Below are positions 9,501-20,405 of a DNA stretch of 24,064 bases, piece after piece. The DNA is taken from NCBI GenBank assembly GCA_004352715.1, contig SCFE01000020.1, forward strand, positions 2,458,884 to 2,482,947, read 5' to 3'. The notes under the pieces were generated by a model. The model did not search any database, was not told where the DNA came from, and saw only the letters and a program-made list of their open reading frames with translations. The position numbers and the translations under genes were made by a program. The stretch comes from Hofstenia miamia (taxonomy: Eukaryota; Xenacoelomorpha; Acoela). How positions within the stretch are numbered: position 1 is the stretch's first letter; every line of letters begins with the position of its first letter.

Positions 9501-10449
9501 CCAGAAGTGAGGATTGAAAACCTGATTAATCGGCGGAAAATTCATCTAGAGTGCTTGCAAATATCATTCAAAAATTGTTTTTAAAAATAATTAGTCTTTC
9601 TAACGAAACAAAACTATAGTTCTAAATTGAATGGATGTTAATATCTATGTACTTACTTAAGTTGTACTCTTCTATATGCTTTTGGTTGCTATGTAGAAAA
9701 GATATTGAACAATGTTAGAGTAAAAAGTTACCCCAGTGGTAGTAAATGCAATTTTTCTCCTGGTCGCTAGAGGGCTAATAATATAGAGCTCAATTCAAAG
9801 ATTATGTTGAAAATATCCGCATTATTTCTAATTGTGTTTATTCTTTGATGAAGTTTTTGCGATACTTAACAATTTTTGGCTGCGTAGTATGGTTGTCAAG
9901 TTAAAATGATTAGCCCTATATATTATTTATGAGATTTTTAGATAGTTAGAATGAATAGAAGTACCTTAACATTCAGGGAAAATAGAGCCTCGACGAATAT
10001 GTCGCATTTTGAGTTGTGTCTGTGAAATATTTATTATATACTCCATCACTTTATAAACATTGTATTTCACTGACACCATTTATCAAAGGTCAAGAGGGTA
10101 AAATATGAAAGTTGAGGTTTTAAACGTTTTTCAGAGAGGTCTAAGGATATATGGAATCAGGCTCAAAAAAGAATGTCAAAAAATTCATAAAAAATATCCT
10201 CTCAAAACAAAAACAGGCATTAAAATCATGAGCTATTATTTCAAGGTCAACTTTATGTTACATTCCTGCACTACTATAATTTTTGGCAAATTTTTAAAAA
10301 ATTATAATAATTGTGTTATAATTAGATTACAAAACAGACATTTTGTTTTTCGAAAACAAGCTGCTCAAGTCTCCCCCCTTGTTCAACAAATTTAACTGGT
10401 TTACAAATATTAATAAAAATGCTAAAACCTACCAACGCTAAGTTTTTAT
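6537..10449. other. Long AT-rich intergenic stretch, no recognised gene
   Basis: Nearly 4 kb in which all frames are short and lack domains. 6540-6800 is briefly less AT-rich but still unassigned. Frames at 7481-7705 (-), 9281-9475 (+) and 10105-10395 (+) are open but consist mostly of residues expected from AT-rich DNA. Two stretches, about 7345-7545 and 8945-9115, look distantly alike. Confidence 0.55.
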
Positions 10450-10674
10450 CAGGTGCGGCTTTAGGATTTTTGAAACAAGTAGGGCACATTCGTTTCTGTG
10501 TTGAGAAAATATATAATTGCCAAGTAATTTAAACCTCTAAATTCCAATTTAAAAGATTGTATGTATTGCTAACTTGAAATTTTGAGAAGACACTCTTGTA
10601 AACATCAATATAAAAAATATTGTGGGGGGGGAGGGGCACTGGACCCCGGTGCATCCCCTCTAAAGCCACGCCTG
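10450..10674. mobile_element. Non-autonomous hAT-type MITE
   Basis: A 225-bp element whose left tip CAGGTGCGGCTTTAG pairs with the inverted right tip CAGGCGTGGCTTTAG (two mismatches in 15). It is flanked by 8-bp direct repeats, GTTTTTAT (10442-10449) and GTTTCTAT (10675-10682), with one mismatch; 8 bp is the hAT target-duplication length and CAG-starting tips are usual for hATs. The right part carries a G/C-rich stretch ending in AGCCACGCCTG. It has no coding capacity and would depend on a hAT transposase elsewhere. Confidence 0.85.
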
Positions 10675-11656
10675 GTTTCTATGCAAATATATAATTAAAT
10701 AAAAACGTACCTGCACAAACACTCAGCAAAATAATAAAAAATCTATGCATCTAAAAGACAAAATAAATGTGTATATTAGTGAGGTAGATCAATTTACATA
10801 CTAAGATATGACAATAAGTGTAAAAAAACCAAAAATTACTACTAAACAGCACAAACTACTTTCTGAGTAAACACAATGTTTGATCAGTTAAGTTCCAATT
10901 ATTGATTTTGTTTACTTCATGCACTGTAAATAATCAACAAAAGGTAAATTACATTTAGTTCTAACTTCGATATGTCCAAGTTTGAGCTTAGAACCTCTAT
11001 ACATTTTTTTACCATATAACATAATATATCAAAAAATACATACATGCTTTTTCATTTTGTACGGTTGTGTAAAAATAGACTGTCTTATGTCGTATGGGGT
11101 GTGAATCCGTAATAACAATTGTTCAAAAAACAAGTAGCCCCATTACAGATGAAAAAATTGCTTTAGTCAAACAAGAGTTTAAGTTTGTGATGATACAATT
11201 AGCGTAGCTTACGAACATTGTGTAAAATTTCCGACTTTCGCAGAAAAAAACAGAAGTCTAATTCTAAATTATTAGTTCATTAAATCGATATGAGTCCTGA
11301 ACTCACAACAGCAGGATTAAGAGTCCGATTAGCAAATGAATCTCAAAACAAATCTTCATACAATTCCATTCAACGCTCATTATTAGCGCAATTCTCCGGA
11401 AATATAACGTGCGCATGCGACACTACTACTCATATCCAAATTTCGCGTATATCCGAAACTTCAACAAAGACAAATGTTTCGAACAAAATTTTTACTCAAG
11501 GTTGCATTTTGAATCACTGAATGCCAGATTGATTAAAGCAAAGAGTTGTACTCTTAAATTCTAGAACTTGGAGAGCAATGTAATGCGACAATAAGCAAAA
11601 AGTTTATAAGAATTGTGTAGACCGCTAAAAATACGAATTTGTAATAAAACCACAAC
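10675..11656. other. AT-rich intergenic DNA
   Basis: No recognised gene. A 76-codon frame at 11290-11520 (+) has a mixed, less AT-driven composition (rich in Ser and Thr) but matches no family I know and has no visible promoter or splice context. Confidence 0.5.
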
Positions 11657-11850
11657 CAGAAGTCGGGAAGAATTATTTGGGTTCCAATTAATGGATTGCT
11701 GGCTTATCAATTAAATTGATTTAATTGGGTTCATTTAAATTTCTTCAATTCCTAAAACGTCTAAGTAAATAAATAGAAGTGTACACAACAGCATTCGCCT
11801 TTTCTGGATGAGAGCAAGTTTACTGTCAATGCATTTAAAGAATTTATTGC

Positions 11851-12479
11851 TTGGACATTGCGGAGAATGTGACTCATTGGAGCAGTACAGCGGACATGGT
11901 AATGCGCTACCGACAGCTGAAACCTCACCTAGCACAACGAGAAAGCGCACAGGAGTTACGTGATTATTTACCATCTGCTAGAGAACCGAGTGATTTGTTT
12001 AAGCTTGATCATATCTTCACTAAACTGAACGCAGTAACAAAGATGTTGGAAAGAGAATCGTTCGATTTTGCCGACGTTTGCGTACTATTTGATGAAGTTT
12101 GAAAAAACATACAGTCTATAAATACATCTATAAACATACAGTCTATAAATATTTGTCTGCAAACTCGAATATAATACATCCTCCGTACTTTGAGAATGCG
12201 GTAGCAAAAATTCTCAATCAACATGACAAATTATCTGCTGCTGAATCAGTGAGTGTGTCAAATCTGAAGGTTTAACTTGGAATTATGGCAATTCTAAAAA
12301 GAAGAAAAGTAGTAAAAGCGGTTTCCAATGCTTATTTTTATTGTGGTTTTCTCCTGCCTACCTCAAACATTGTGGAACGCTTTTTAAGTGTGGCTGGACA
12401 GGCTTTTAGTGACGTGCGTCGAAGCATTCTCCCATTTAATATAGAGATGCAATTACTTTTTAAAATAAATCGAATATGA
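11851..12479 (+). pseudogene. hAT transposase remnant (central part plus C-terminal dimerisation domain)
   Basis: 11851-12102 encodes DIAENVTHWSSTADMVMRYR, resembling the R/H-W-S-S-T-x-x-M stretch in the middle of hAT transposases. After a frameshift and a short tandem duplication, a second frame (about 12162-12479) reads PPYFENAVAKILN and later TSNIVERFLSVAGQAFSDVR, the hAT dimerisation signature (TSN-x-VER-x-x-S-x-AG, then R and L-x-P). One further in-frame stop lies at about 12273. The D-D-E core around the RNase H fold is not traceable as a complete unit, so the copy is inactive. Unlike the MULE and Ty3 relics to the right, this remnant retains many CpG dinucleotides. Confidence 0.75.
12105..12154 (+). 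repeat. 27-bp tandem duplication inside the hAT relic
   Basis: AAACATACAGTCTATAAATA occurs at 12105 and again at 12132. The period is 27 bp, with about 1.8 copies. It lies between the two transposase frames. Confidence 0.85.
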
Positions 12480-12800
12480 ACCAAGGAATGGCGATGAAAG
12501 TGATGATGCAGGAGCAGGAAGATTAGAACTCTTTAATGCTTATATTTAATTAAAAATGAACTAATTATATGTGCATGTGCTTTTTGTTTGTTGTAGTTAA
12601 TTCTATGATTATATTTACATTGTTTTGGTGACTTCGTGGTAGTTTGAAATATTTGTGAAAACAGAAATAATTGGTATAACATATTCAATTGGTTAATTGA
12701 TTGGCAATGCTTAGGGCCCCAATTAATTGCTTGATGAACAAAATAATTAATTAGGTCGACACCAATTAATTTTTCCCGACCCCCGAACTCCTTCCCCCTG

Positions 12801-14640
12801 CACATAACACCGTTTTTGTTAATTACTAGTTCATTACATTGATCAATTACAAAAGACTAAGGATGTGTTCCGAATAGTAAATTGAACATTCCGGATACCA
12901 GATAATTTGACTGCCGGATACAGGATAATATATTGCTTAATTATTATTAGGGAAACCAGAAATATGACTTTAAAAAACAAAATATAACCTTATTTTTATG
13001 ACAAAATAGGACAGAATTTAGTTAAATATACCCACCCATTTTTAAAAGGATCAATTTAAGCAATATAAAACGTTTTTCTATTATTGAGAACAAGATGTAA
13101 CACAAATACAAAAAATTTCATAATAAGACAATTTTTTAAAGCAACTACTTCACTAAATTATAATAACAGCACATAAATTTGCATATATTATTGTGGGTAA
13201 GATCTCTGTCATAGACTAAGAGTTTTCTCACTATAGAAAAACATATCTCTATTGCAACCGATATTTGACACTTTCGTAACTTGGCATACAATTCCGATTA
13301 AATGTCTATCCCCTTCCCTTCCATTATAGCAATGAAACCGGTATGTTCTAATCGTGACTGGATTCTACCATTTCACAGAATAATAATTTAGTGTAACCTC
13401 CTTATAACAGGAATGGATGTTTATGGATGTTATAGCATTTAAAACAACATTCTATTAATGCAAAAAATCAAAATGAATTTCTTTGAAATAGGATAAATAG
13501 GCCAAATATTCGATAGGTAAGTCTACAACACAAATTCTAGAGCATGCAATAGCATGCTTCATTCCATTTCATTAATAAACTATAAGAAAAAAGATTTTCA
13601 AAATTAACAAATACTAATACTGCAAAATCCAAACGTTTAAAATATAATATTAAAAAGTTGTGCGCAAATGAAAAATCTACTTATTTATAAATAAAACCGA
13701 ATACATACAGAAAATTTTACACTACTTAGGGAATTCTAATGTCGTATACATCTGAGAAGAAATATTTATTAATTTTGGTTAGCACAAAATTCCTTTGACA
13801 TTATAACAATATATTTACATGTTGTGACAAACTAATTAGCGTTCGAAGACAATATTTAGCATAGCACAATTTCAAAAACACTAATTTGCTTTTTGACACC
13901 AATTGATAAAAAACAAATGTATCTTCTAGGTCGCAATTAAAAGTTTGAACATTTATATGTCTTGCAGCTATATCAAAGATGTTGAAAAAATACTGCTGAC
14001 AACGTTGGAATTGTGGCTTGATTGAAGAAATAAAGTCAAAAGCAGGGATACTCAGAATCAAAAAAATATCGAGAATATTTTCTAAACAAAATATGTTCAA
14101 CCAAAATTTGCATTATATTGATGTTGAAACCAAATACTAAAGAAATGACACATAAATCATTGCATATTCATTTTTTCAAGAATCTAACGATGTGCAAGTT
14201 CGATTCAGAGTCCATTATGTTACTTAGATTCAAAAAAAACACAAAAAATTTAAATACTTGAAGATCATTTTTACACATGCACATTATAACTGACAAAGTT
14301 AGCATGGCTCATATATAAAAAATTAGCTTTTAATCAGTAAGCTTCAAAAACTGGAAACCAGAAAATGCTGCACACAGAGTTTCTGCATTTACAAAAAATG
14401 GTCCAACCCAAAAGCCTTTATAAAAAACTTTTTGTTTTAAGCTACAGAATATTGCTAATTATAAGTAATCGCAAATTTGATCAAAATTGAACAATTGGAG
14501 TACCATAGCATGATTAACCTATAGGTATTATCGTTCTATACAGGGCTCGTCTAAAAGACTTTTTGACTAATGGGACGTTTCGTACATATTTATTATAAGT
14601 TGTTATATATATTTTTTGCGATTGTGTTCTTGTGCTTGCT
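12801..14640. other. AT-rich intergenic DNA
   Basis: No recognised gene. 12888-12932 carries two imperfect copies of a CCGGATACNAGATAAT-type unit. A 99-codon minus-strand frame (13801-14100) is open but resembles no family I know. The short segment at 14544-14590 (GGGCTCGTCTAAAAGACTTT and following) just before the MULE could be an element end, but I found no partner for it. Confidence 0.5.
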
Positions 14641-14817
14641 AGTCTAGAATGGTTTCACATTTCTTCATTGAAACCAACAGAGGAAAGCTGCAACTGATAT
14701 ATCAAAAGTATATTTACCAAGTGCATAAGCCATCTGGAAATCGCATTTTGTACAAGTGTAAAAATAGGACCTGTAGCAGCCATGTATTTTTGGAAAATTG
14801 TGTTTTCACTTGCACAG

Positions 14818-14860
14818 GTGCTTGATTTTGTGCTTTGACTTGTGTTATTGCAATGTTTAG
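14818..14860 (+). other. Putative 43-bp intron in the MULE transposase
   Basis: Begins GT after ACAG and ends TTTAG. The upstream exon ends in phase 1 and removal restores the FLYWCH reading ...TGECNH..., supplying the terminal Cys/His region of the domain. Read through, the frame hits TGA at once. 43 bp is very short. Confidence 0.55.
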
Positions 14861-15517
14861 GTGAATGTAATCATGCAACACAAGAGGCAGTTATTGCTGA
14901 GTGCTTTTTTTGATGCAATGTTAAAGACAAAATTTCAAGTTCATCAACATCAATAACATCAGCTGTCAATAACAAATTTTATTTGTTACCAACTGAGATA
15001 ACATGTCAAATGCCCTCTATGGAATCTATGTGCAAATCACTATCAGCATTTCATAGGAAGCAGCTGCCTCCTATTCCCCATCTCACTACTGTACCTGATT
15101 GTTCCTGACCATTGGTGATGAAAACTTTATTGTTTTGATGGAGAAGCCAATAAAAAATGGCTTATAAACTTATCCTCTGCAAATTTACTTTGAGAACTTT
15201 GTACTTCAACCACCATTCAGCTTGATGGAACATTTAAAACCATTCCTCATATTTTTAATCAATTGCTCACTATAGCAATTATTGTTGATGGATGGCTTGT
15301 TCCTTGTGTCTTTTGCTTACTTCAGGGGAAAAAACCCAGAGATATATATTGTTGTGTTTACTTTACTGAAAACTCACTGTCACTCCTTGATGCTTGTGTT
15401 CCAATCCAAGTCATTTACTATGGACTTTGAAACTGGCTTGATAGCATCCATTCAAGAAGTTTTTCCTAGTTCACAGATTGAAGGATGTTATTTTCATTTT
15501 TGCCAGTCTATCTGCAG

Positions 15518-15614
15518 GTTTAATGTGTTTTATATTTATTATTATTTTGAAATAAAATCAAGGGGTTAATTTTAAATTTTTTGTAAATGTTTACTGCCTA
15601 ATTTGGTTTTTTAG
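15518..15614 (+). other. Putative 97-bp intron in the MULE transposase
   Basis: GT follows CTGCAG at 15517/15518 and the segment ends TTGGTTTTTTAG at 15614. Joining the flanks keeps the frame and yields the conserved MULE transition from FH-x-x-Q-x-I-x-R to the x-I-Q-x-x-G-L stretch. Confidence 0.6.
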
Positions 15615-16330
15615 ATATATTCAAAATAATGGTCTTGTGCAATTTTATTTGAGCAATAAACTAGGAAGACTGCTCATTCATTGCATCATGTCTTTGGCCT
15701 TTCTCAACAAGTTTGAGATTGTTAAGGTTTTTCACAAATTTGCTCAACACATGAGGATATGACATCCTGAATTGAATGATATTTTAAGCTATTTTGATAA
15801 TTTCTGGCTACTGAAAGATGACTTAATTAGTTTATCTGATTGACATAATCAGGGAACTAATAATAAATTAGAGGCATTTCATTCTACACTTTTGCAAATT
15901 TTTATGCACAGCATGGGAATATTTATGGTTTTTTGGAATACCTTAGGAGTAAGTGAAATATGCTTGATTATGTTACTAATTATAAATAGATGAAGAGGCA
16001 AACTCATGCAGAGTTGTGAACATTGCAAAAAAGTGGTGGAAAGGTATTCCCACAAAAGAAGCCATATGGGCATGTAAATGAATGGCTGCAGCATCTTAAC
16101 AATTTATTTTGAAATGGTGACTAGACTCTATCTAAATTTCTTATTGGATGTTCATTTATTTTAAGTAATTTATCCTTACCTAGGGAAATCAAACAATTTC
16201 AAATTGATGATGCTGAAGATGACCAGGATCACTTTCCTTGGGCTGAATTGGATTGCATCAATTTAAATAGTTGTAAATCACAGTCATGCCAAGCATCTGT
16301 TTCAACAAAGGATCAATTCAATCAAACTTA

Positions 16331-17780
16331 AATTTTCTATTGTGAATGTGCATGCAAATTCTGTATGCATCTTTCTATAAATGGCTATTTGGAAGGGGTA
16401 GTTCTACTGTAGCATCATCCAGATTAACTAAGCTACTAATGTTGATTTAGAAGGAGAATAAGATTGAAAACAATTATGATTAAAAAACATTGTAAAAATA
16501 TATAATCAGTTTAGATTAATTTGTGTTATGCAAACAAGTAAGAACAAGTGTCAATTGTGAGAGATTAGTATTGGTTGATAATAATACTTTTGTTGAAAAA
16601 CAGAGGGGGCAAAGTTGCTTCCATTATTTTTGGCTGCCATCTTGGCAGACAAACAGTTTAAATTTGAAATCAACAGGTACTTTTCCAAAAATACTATAAA
16701 TAGATTAATTTCACTGTAAGCAATTGATAAAGAAATTCATTTGGAATTCTTATATTATTTTCTTGATATAGTTTGATAATTTAATAGAATGTCAAGCTAA
16801 ACAAGTTGTGTTTAGTAGTGGTCTGGATCCATCATGAGATCAATTCTAGGGTCTTTGTGCCAGATCATGAAAGTGCACTTATGTTAGGTATAGGGGGTTT
16901 TCTCTCATTTAGTTGACTATTGATCATTTACTACATGTATTAATTATAACAGATTCAAAATACAGCTGGATAACTGAAACCTAGGAATTATATTGTAGAA
17001 TCACAGGGCATGTCTAGCAGCTTGAGCAGTACAAAGGTTACAAGAAATTACCATCACTGAGAGTTGCCCATACTCTAACAAAACAAATGAAGATTGGTAG
17101 TTTACCAATTTCACTGTAGAAAAAAGAACCAAAACCATTTCCAAGAAGGCATTCCATAAAGTGACCAATTTACATGGCATCATGCCAAAGCCAAATCATT
17201 AGAAACCATCCTTACCAGCCAAGGTGCTAATTGTGTGTCTCAAGTTTTAATTTCTAGCTCAATAAAACAAATTTAGCTCAGTGTTCTTGTTATCTCATCT
17301 TATGTAATAAGATGTTAATAATGTGTAGCTACCACATATTCATGTACACCAATGGCATATTATATTTGCATAGTGTGATGTTAAGTGCATGTAGAATTGA
17401 TTGAATTAGTAGCTCTTTTATTTCCTATACCTATACATAGCCTTAAGGTGACCACAATATGGGCTCACATCTGTCAAGGAGCAAGTAGTCACCCCAGGCA
17501 CAGTGGAGATCCTCCCACATTATTGCCAGATCTTACAGTTTCATTATCATAAAATCAATACCATATCTAAAAAGGTTAGAGGTATAATAAATGATAGAAA
17601 AGCAAATGTTATCCAGTGAGAATGAGATTTATTTGACAATTGCAACAATGAGTTCCCTAATTTATACAGAAAAAAAGGCAAATATTTATCATTTACAAAA
17701 TTCACTTATTTCCCTTGCAAATTAAATGAGCAATTTACATGTACTCTTTAATTGAGGGGACAATTATAACAAATTCAAAA
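16331..17780. other. Unassigned segment between the MULE and Ty3 relics
   Basis: No named gene. Plus-strand patches at 16605-16675, 16775-16885 and 17010-17210 have residue mixes that look protein-like but are interrupted by stops, and the first ends at AACAG/GTACTT, a good splice donor. One patch includes EKRTKTISKKAFHKVTNLHG. They may be decayed exons, part of the MULE, or chance. The stretch contains no CpG at all. Confidence 0.4.
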
Positions 17781-19707
17781 GCTAAGTTCAAAAAACTGAA
17801 AATCAATAACAATCACTAAGTTAATAATGGAAATAGCACTGAATTAATTAAAGAGAGTCCCAATAAGTAAAAATAAACAAAGGGCCCCAAGTGACTCTCC
17901 ATGCCCCCCATTGGGTAACAGTTGGACAGTATGATACTTCTATTGCTGACGAGGATAAGAGTTCTTCCTCTCAATAAAATTGCTCAGGTGTCTTCATAGT
18001 CTGTCCCAGGACAGTGATGGGGATGATCTCACCATCTTTGGTTGCTTGTTGCTGTGTTTTTGTGAGGTGGCTGTGTCTGCACTCAGGATAGTTAAGGCAC
18101 TCCAGGTTGAAGAAAATCTCTGTGCATGTATGAACATTGTAGTTACCCACACACTTGAGGAACTGCTTTGTAGAACTGTACTCATGGCATATGAGTTGGC
18201 TGGTGCACAGGGGTGACTATTCTGAGTTAAGAGAAGGAAATTTAGTCTCAGCAGTGGCTCCCCACACATACTTCTTGAGCATATCCAAAAAGATATTTAA
18301 GTCTGAAAAGGTGATTCCTAAATGGTTGACAATCATTTGTGGCAGAAACAACTGAGTGGGCTGCTGGATCTGATGAGGCAGGCATAGAACTTTTCAAAAT
18401 GTACCATAGCTTTCTTTGATTTCACTGGGGAAGTGGGCAATGAACATGAGTGCAGCAACCAATTTTTCACTTTCCAGGCAGCAGGACCAATTGTGATCTC
18501 ATGAGGACACTGCTTTTTGAGTTTTTCTCAAGTTGGTTTATCCAAAGGCAGCTGAATCTGAGGATCAAAAGTGAGAAAGGAGGCTTATATCCACATAGCT
18601 CCACAGGATTGGATTGCTGGTGCAAATTTTTTGGAGAATAACTTTTTGGAAAAGTTTTGGGGGCCTTAGGTATTGTGTGATAGATGTAACTTGGCTAAGA
18701 CTCTTTCAATGGATTGATTATACTGAGAAGTAGGGCTGCAAATATTAATTGTAGGCCACTCTGTTTCCAGACTGTGATCTGCCTTAGGGTTTGTCCAAAC
18801 CTCATCAATTTCTTGCAACATGGCTGTGCTCTGTGAAAAGGCAAAGCTGATGTGGAGGTCTGATATGGAAGAGAGGCTGGGCAAGCTGATGTTAGTCAAC
18901 TCCAGAGATTGGGCATGAATACATGCATCTATGATCAAGCAAGTGTTGACTGCAAGACAGTGCATGGGGATCTTCCTGCGCATGAGCAGGTCTGTTTAGA
19001 TGAGCTTCATGGCCAAAATGATGTGAGTGTTATACATACTCATTGGCATGTATGAACCACTGTATAAGACTGTAAAATTCTCCATGCAGAAGTGTAAGTT
19101 TTCGACTTCTTCCAGGATGTTGTCTTGGTATTCCCCCTTTAAAAACATGACAAGGTGAATTTTTCCACTTTAGCAAGTTGATAGGTGATTTCTATCTTTT
19201 CTAAGATCTTCAGGTGAGTTACCTCATTTATGTGAAAGAAGTAAACAATTAACAGGTTGTCAAAATCAATGTTCACACACTTGAATTTCTTGATTTTCTC
19301 CTTACTGTTCAAAAGTTGGCACAGGTGGGACAGGTTGAAGTCTTTGTTGAACATAGAGTGGACTGTGCTTCACCAATAGGGTTGTGCCATGCCAGCTAAC
19401 ATCTTGGAGTCATAGCAAATAATAGCATTAATTATGGGCCTATGCTCTGCATCAATAATAAAATGAATAACATCAAAGGAACTAGTTAAATCTTTGTTGT
19501 TGAAAGTACATTGCAGCTTGTTTCTAGTTTCCTCAGATAGATTATCATGAACCAAGCAAACTGCCTTTTGTGTAGCAATGAAGTACAGATGTAGAATCTC
19601 ATCTCCAACCTTAGATGTCATTGCTTTTCTATCCTCTGCTATTGGAATCTAATGCTATTTGAATCACAGGAGGAAGGACTGGGACTAGGAGGGGGTTTCA
19701 AGTCAAC

Positions 19708-20004
19708 TCAGGACAGGGTTATGTTAGTAAGTTGAGCAAAAGGCACTCTAGGCTCCTCAGAGTCCCGCACAGAGAGTTGTTTCCATGCGTAGTCATTTGA
19801 GGTCTGCTCCCACTCAGAGAGCTGTCTCTGAGTATAGCCACAGGAAGTCTGCTCCCAAGGAGAGAGTTGTCTCCTGTTGTAGTGGCGGCTGCTCTTGCTT
19901 TCATCTACTTGTCTCAGTGTTGTTGCTCAGTTCATCTCATCTTGTGGGTTCACCCATCTTCAAACACAGCATCTGGTTGGTGGATGGTTTTTTGATCTTT
20001 TCAT
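19708..20004 (-). pseudogene. Short post-pol frame with 15-residue tandem repeats
   Basis: From the ATG at 20002-20004 to the TGA at 19708-19710 there are 99 codons, with two internal TGA stops. The second half contains repeated units built on R-Q-L-S-x-W-E-Q-T-S and an aromatic residue, matching the 45-bp DNA repeat. The start is basic (MKRSKNHPPTRCC). Function unknown; it follows the pol stop by about 80 bp on the same strand. Confidence 0.4.
19776..19900 (-). repeat. 45-bp tandem repeat, about 2.8 copies
   Basis: Units at 19776-19820 and 19821-19865, and a partial third from 19866, share GTCTGCTCCC-type and AGAGAG-TTGTCTC-type blocks but have diverged. The period of 45 keeps reading frame (15 codons). 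Confidence 0.8.
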
Positions 20005-20083
20005 GGTTGCTAAATAAAGATATAAGATTAAGGTTCTAATCCTGGGTATTTAAATGATCTAAATATCTCTGGTTTCTAGCTTT

Positions 20084-20405
20084 TCATTTAGGCAAAACAT
20101 GAGTAACTATAGTGTTGCTACTACTACTACTGAAGTTACTATTGTACTCAACCTGTGTAAGGTCGTCTTCCTCACATTTGGTGAGGTTATCATAATATTC
20201 AATCTCATTTATGCCATCATCAATGAGGGAAAACTCATTATTGTTGTTGATAAATGCATTATGTATATCTTTAATAGTTTGCCTAAGTTGCTGAAAATGG
20301 GTGACTTTACCATTATCTAGTAAGTACCAGTGGTGATCTAATACTTTTGTTATGATAAAAGGTCCTTGCCAATTAGTAGCAAGTTTTTGCGCCTGATTGG
20401 TATCA
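20084..20405 (-). pseudogene. Ty3-like integrase C-terminal (GPY/F-type) segment
   Basis: In a frame shifted by one from the integrase core, the minus strand reads KLATNWQGPFIITKVLDHHW, then YLL-x-NGK, and ends LPK at the TGA at 20084-20086. The W-x-GPF block is the C-terminal DNA-binding module of Ty3-type integrases. It follows the YN-containing end of the integrase core almost immediately, so the linker usually found between them appears deleted. The tail is acidic, with a Ser run. Confidence 0.7.

Larger units (their letters stand above)
11657..12800 (+). mobile_element. Decayed hAT element with degenerate inverted ends
   Basis: The left end region (11657 onward) reads CAGAAGTCGGGAAGAATTAT. 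The inverted right side, around 12773, reads GTCGGGAAAAATTAATTGG, and similarity continues for some 50 bases as AATTAAT-rich sequence. The transposase remnant at 11851-12479 lies between them in a consistent orientation. A right boundary at the CTG ending at 12800 is a guess: candidate 8-bp flanks ACCACAAC and CACATAAC agree at only five positions, so no target duplication is established. Confidence 0.5.
14649..16330 (+). pseudogene. MULE (Mutator-like) transposase relic with N-terminal FLYWCH domain
   Basis: The ATG at 14649 opens a FLYWCH-type zinc-binding domain: HFFIETNRGKLQLIYQKYIY, then Y-K-C, C-S-S-H and, across a putative splice junction, GECNHATQEA. The transposase pieces follow: LDGTFKTIPHIFNQLL from about 15221 (first catalytic Asp region), a different frame with MDFETGLIASIQEVFP from 15420 (second Asp), then EGCYFHFCQSICR ending at 15517. 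After a putative intron comes YIQNNGLVQFYLSNK, and at about 15857 TNNKLEAFHSTLL, the usual Asn/Glu-containing end of the MULE DDE core. A frameshift between about 15340 and 15420 and several stops, many of them TGA where Arg is expected, make it inactive. FLYWCH plus MULE is a common animal transposase architecture. The terminal repeats were not found. Confidence 0.85.
17780..20083 (-). pseudogene. Unrecognised broken frames downstream of Ty3 pol (accessory or env-like region, unproven)
   Basis: Downstream of pol on the same strand, several frames follow head to tail: 19708-20004, 19370-19621, 19139-19354 and 18666-18983, with a further Cys-rich stretch at about 17950-18290 and a hydrophobic stretch at about 17823-17910. 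They are separated by stops and frameshifts, and none matches a domain I know. A third gene after pol is known from errantivirus-like Ty3 elements, where it encodes a membrane glycoprotein; the clustered cysteines and C-terminal hydrophobic run would fit, but no signal peptide, cleavage site or fusion motif is evident. It could equally be another element inserted there. No intact product is possible. Confidence 0.4.

Noticed and set aside
11290-11520. 76-codon Ser/Thr-rich frame
   Set aside because: No family resemblance and no conserved context; kept only as a note in the intergenic entry.
12888-12932. Two CCGGATAC-type units as a regulatory or satellite array
   Set aside because: Only two imperfect copies, too few to support an array or a named element.
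13801-14100. 99-codon minus-strand frame
   Set aside because: Longest frame in its area but no recognisable motif, promoter or splice context; chance is the simpler reading in AT-rich DNA.
14195-14215. GTTCGATTC, resembling a tRNA B box
   Set aside because: The flanking bases do not form a T-arm stem and no A box or acceptor stem is found upstream.
14544-14590. GGGCTCGTCTAAAAGACTTT as the MULE left terminal repeat
   Set aside because: I could not find an inverted partner on the right side of the MULE.
17001-17183. 60-codon hydrophobic minus-strand frame
   Set aside because: The plus strand of the same stretch looks more protein-like; the minus frame has no motif.
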